Assembly: GCA_035048815.1 (NCBI GenBank)
Contig: JAUCBN010000023.1
Location: forward strand, 3,479,501 to 3,543,500
Direction: 5' to 3'
DNA length: 64,000 nucleotides
Source: Abelmoschus esculentus
Lineage: Eukaryota; Streptophyta; Magnoliopsida; Malvales; Malvaceae
The notes below the pieces were generated by a model. That model was not told the DNA's origin and did not search any database. It saw nothing but the letters and a program-made list of their open reading frames with translations. The position numbers and the translations under genes were made by a program. This document shows positions 61,158 through 64,000 of this stretch, piece by piece. Positions within the stretch are counted from its first letter, which is position 1, and the number at the start of each line of letters is the position of its first letter.

Positions 61158-61268
61158 ATGTCTTCAAAATATAGTAAGTTCAAGAGAAGCTTGTTGAGAC
61201 AACTGATCTGGTTCCGCAATGTATTCTACATCCAAATTCGTTTCGCTAGTCAAGAAGCTTTGGATTAG
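61158..61268 (+). CDS. Upstream ORF overlapping the SAUR start
   Basis: An ATG at 61158 opens a 36-codon frame ending with TAG at 61266-61268, overlapping the first 50 bases of the SAUR in a different frame. It begins MSSKYSKFKRSLLRQL. If transcribed it would act as a repressive uORF. Not expected to be a functional protein. Confidence 0.35.
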   Translation: MSSKYSKFKRSLLRQLIWFRNVFYIQIRFASQEALD

Positions 61269-61560
61269 CAGGCGGCGGCGGCGCAATCAATGTTCCTACG
61301 ATCGTCTGCCGGGGGCTGACGCCGAGGAGTATGGCAAAGGTGTTATGGCCCGAAGAGGTTATGTACCGATCTATGTCGGCAAAGAGACAAAGAGGTTTGA
61401 AGTTCCTATCAAGTATCTGTCTTGTGCTGCGTTTCAAGAACTGCTGGTCCGGTCGCAAGGCGACGAGCTTGATGCCAAGATTGATGGGCCGATCAGGATC
61501 GGTTGCAGCTCTAAGAGTTTTAAACAAGTGTTGAAAGATGTGAAGCACCAGTTTATTTGA
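61219..61560 (+). CDS. SAUR family (auxin-responsive) protein
   Basis: SAURs are small, short-lived proteins that promote growth, mainly by blocking PP2C-D phosphatases and so activating plasma-membrane proton pumps. Intronless, 113 residues, as usual for the family. N-terminus MYSTSKFVSLVKKLWISRRR is basic; the SAUR core follows: ARRGYVPIYVGKETKRFEVP (typical G-x-V-x-V-Y-V-G block, here PIYVG) and IKYLSCAAFQELLVRSQGDE. The next part departs from the norm: the usual EEFGF-H-GPL is replaced by ELDAKIDGPIRIGC, so it is a divergent member. The tail SFKQVLKDVKHQFI corresponds to the last helix. The upstream region carries a hairpin-repeat insertion and an overlapping uORF. Confidence 0.88.
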   Translation: MYSTSKFVSLVKKLWISRRRRRNQCSYDRLPGADAEEYGKGVMARRGYVPIYVGKETKRFEVPIKYLSCAAFQELLVRSQGDELDAKIDGPIRIGCSSKSFKQVLKDVKHQFI

Positions 61561-63981
61561 TGGAACTTGACGATATACCATGGAACCTAAGCTAAGGCTC
61601 TTACAATAAGAAGTTCATAGTACTACGTAAGTCATTACTTTTTTTTAGGGAGAGGGTATGCCCTTCCGGTTACTTAAGGTTTTTGTCAGGCCGGTCTATA
61701 TCATACACCTAATTTTTGATAAAAAAATCTATATTGAGAGATCTTTTATATATATAAGATCTTGAATTAAATTTATTTAAACGATATCAAACTATTTTAT
61801 TATTATTTTTATTTATAGTTTTGTAAGTCATTGCTACTAAAATTGTTTAAATTAATCAAATACTTTTTATAAAATTCTAAAAATCTTAAATTCTAAACCA
61901 TTGACCCTATATTTTATGTATTCACGTCGTACCACCTCTTTTATAATGTCACTATTGTTAGTAAAATATGATTTGGTAGAGAAAAAAAATAAACATAGCA
62001 TTTTTGTTAAAAATTTAGGTTTAACGATTTTTTGAACTTAGAATTTTATTGATATCTATTAATTCTTGTACCACAAACATCCAATTATATTTCTTGATTT
62101 ATTAACATACTTATCTTCCTTGATTGATACACCCTCTTTAATCTTTTATAAAAGATCATTCACCTCTAAAAGGGGATGGGATCTTTCTTCCACTCCCAAT
62201 GGTCACACTTGACCAGAATTTCTCTTTCGATCATCAAAAGTAACCTAACACCACTAGAGCCGTAAATGAGACGAGACAGATCGCGAGCTACTCGAACTCG
62301 ACTCGGTCAAAGCTCGATCAAAACTCGACTCGATTGGACTCAACTCGAACTCGAACTCAGCTCGAGTTCTTAACGAGCCGAGTCGAGCTACATGATACTC
62401 GACTCGAAAAGCTCACGAGCTACTCGAAAACATAAATATATTATTTTTTATTTTTTATAATTTAAAATCTAGATTTCTAAACCTAAAACCCTAAAATCTA
62501 AACCTTAAACATAAGTCTTAAACCTTAAATTAAGATATTAAAACCTAAAATAACACGTTTGAGTTTATACAACTTGTGTATCAAAATTTTTTCTATTAGG
62601 CTTTAAATGAGACATGAGAGATAAGCGTTACTCGAGTCTAACACAGTCAAAGATCGGTCAATACATAGCTCGATTAGGCTCGAAAAAATCTCGAACTCGA
62701 CTCGAGTTCTTAACGAGCCGAGTCGAGCTCAGATATTTCAGGCTCGTTTAAAATTACTCAAGCTTGAACTCGATTCGAAATCTTAATAAGTCGAGTCAAG
62801 CTTAGCCCTACTCGATCTCGACTCGGCTCGTTTACACCCCTAAACACCACAGTTTTAAGAGTAAAAATCTTTTATCCCTAATTATATTTTTTATTAATTT
62901 TTTTAAAAAAATTAAATTTTAAACCTTAATATTAATTAATACATCCTAAAACCTAAAAAATACACACTATCCTTAATTTCTTAAACCATAACCTCTAACC
63001 TTAAATCTACTAATTCAAAAAAAAATATAATAAAAAAACAAACGATTTACACCTCTGTTTAAAGGTGTTGCTCACTTGCGTAATCAACAAATTTAGTTAC
63101 AATTTTATAAATAAATATTAATTTTTTTTTAGAAGTATATTAATAACATGTACAAGTTAAAAGCGAAAAGGTAATAAATAATGAAAGTACAGATAAAAAA
63201 TATCTACATAAAATTGATATACTTAAATAGAGTAAAATCTTCTACTTCTTTGTCATATTTTTATTCATACTTTCTGTTAAAAATTTTTAAAAAATTAAAT
63301 TTTAAATTCTAACTCTTATTTTTTATATCCTAAACCCTAAATCCTATACCTTAAAAAATGCACCATGTCCCTGATTTCCTAAAACCTAACCACCACTCCT
63401 AATCTAGAACCCTATACCCTGAACCCTCTAATTTAAAGCGAAGCACAAATGAATGAATAGAAAAGAGATATACCATTTGCACCCACTTAAATAAATTAAG
63501 AATTTTAGTATTTTCTAACATGATCTCAAGCAAACAGAGACAAAGATTTGATGCTAAAACTGATATACAAGCAATTGTTATTTGATGAAAATTATGAATC
63601 AAAAACTATAATTAATTGAATATTTTAGTCAAAAACTCGATTAATAGTAGAAAATAGAATCTTAATTGAGAAAGACTTGAAGGGTTTTTTAGCTATAAGT
63701 CTTAGTAAATACGAAAAGAACGCTCATATTATTTATTTTGTATAGGTTTAAATTTAAATATAAAAATATTTTACATTTTATTTAATAAAAAATTATAGAA
63801 AAGAGAGGGAGAGATTCAATTTTTTGAAGTAAACTATAAAAGTTGGACACATAAATAAAAAACCATTAGTTATAATTATCGTATACCATGACCAATAAGA
63901 TAATGACACATGGCTCGAAAGTTTCCTAGTTCAAGCTGACCTTCAACACTGAAACTCCATAAAACTTTCGACATTGTTCTC
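61561..63981. other. Spacer with TE repeats; promoter-like block at right edge
   Basis: 62260-62845 is a ctcgaactcgactcg-rich non-autonomous element ending tcgactcggctcgtttacac. 62868-63066 and 63278-63490 are two copies of the CCCTAAA-rich repeat. 63820-63975 resembles the SAUR promoter block at 60670-60800, and an ATG at 63982 follows just before the window ends; a second SAUR could begin there. Confidence 0.5.
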
Positions 63982-64000
63982 ATGAAATCCAAACCAAAAA

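Noticed and set aside
63290..63450. Interstitial telomere (CCCTAAA tract)
   Set aside because: The words are scattered in a longer dispersed repeat and never form a tandem heptamer array.

Overview
The window is nuclear DNA of a flowering plant. It has about ten intron-rich protein genes, GT-AG introns often only 70-150 bp long, plant-only families (X8, RLCK-VII kinase, SAUR, AIG1/IAN GTPase, PATRONUS-like, PFP alpha) and very AT-rich spacers full of small transposons. The protein sequences look eudicot. The repeat style and gene sequences resemble Malvaceae such as cotton, but that is inference. Nothing bacterial, plasmid, viral or CRISPR was seen.

Gene layout: 601-2132 (-) R-SNARE of the VAMP72 type, whose last exon lies beyond the left edge; 4303-5585 (-) secreted proline-rich X8 protein; 8239-8972 (+) small basic protein with two KEN boxes; 14231-18531 (-) RLCK-VII receptor-like cytoplasmic kinase; 24230-27852 (-) ribophorin I (OST1); 29862-34349 (-) pyrophosphate-dependent phosphofructokinase alpha subunit, with a damaged exon 8/9 junction; 39198-40628 (+) AIG1/IAN GTPase; 47517-52027 (+) protein with two DUF2439/ZGRF1-type domains; 57191-58218 (+) PATRONUS/securin-like protein; 61219-61560 (+) SAUR. 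Exon models were built by hand from GT/AG sites, reading-frame phase and family knowledge. For every complete gene except PFP alpha the exon lengths add up to an open frame with no internal stop.

Between the genes: hAT-like and Mutator-like MITEs with recognisable target-site duplications (2472-2976, 9149-9681, 10838-11737, 28553-28779), a tandem pair of SINE-like insertions sharing one target site (20431-20769), a nearly 1.5 kb foldback whose two arms pair along almost their full length (36.8-38.3 kb), a 5' fragment of a Ty1/copia element (about 42.0-43.6 kb), and a 2.4 kb element with 48-bp terminal inverted repeats filled with two kinds of satellite DNA (44979-47388).

These are unrelated housekeeping and regulatory genes rather than one pathway. 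One theme does recur. Two genes about 48 kb apart (8239 and 57191) both encode proteins with KEN boxes and both carry paired MSA-type (AACGG) sites upstream, which suggests G2/M expression and APC/C-controlled turnover. The most notable points are the PFP alpha splice-junction lesion, the satellite-filled TIR element, the giant foldback, the double-DUF2439 gene with its GC-AG intron, and the SAUR promoter carrying a hairpin-repeat insertion.
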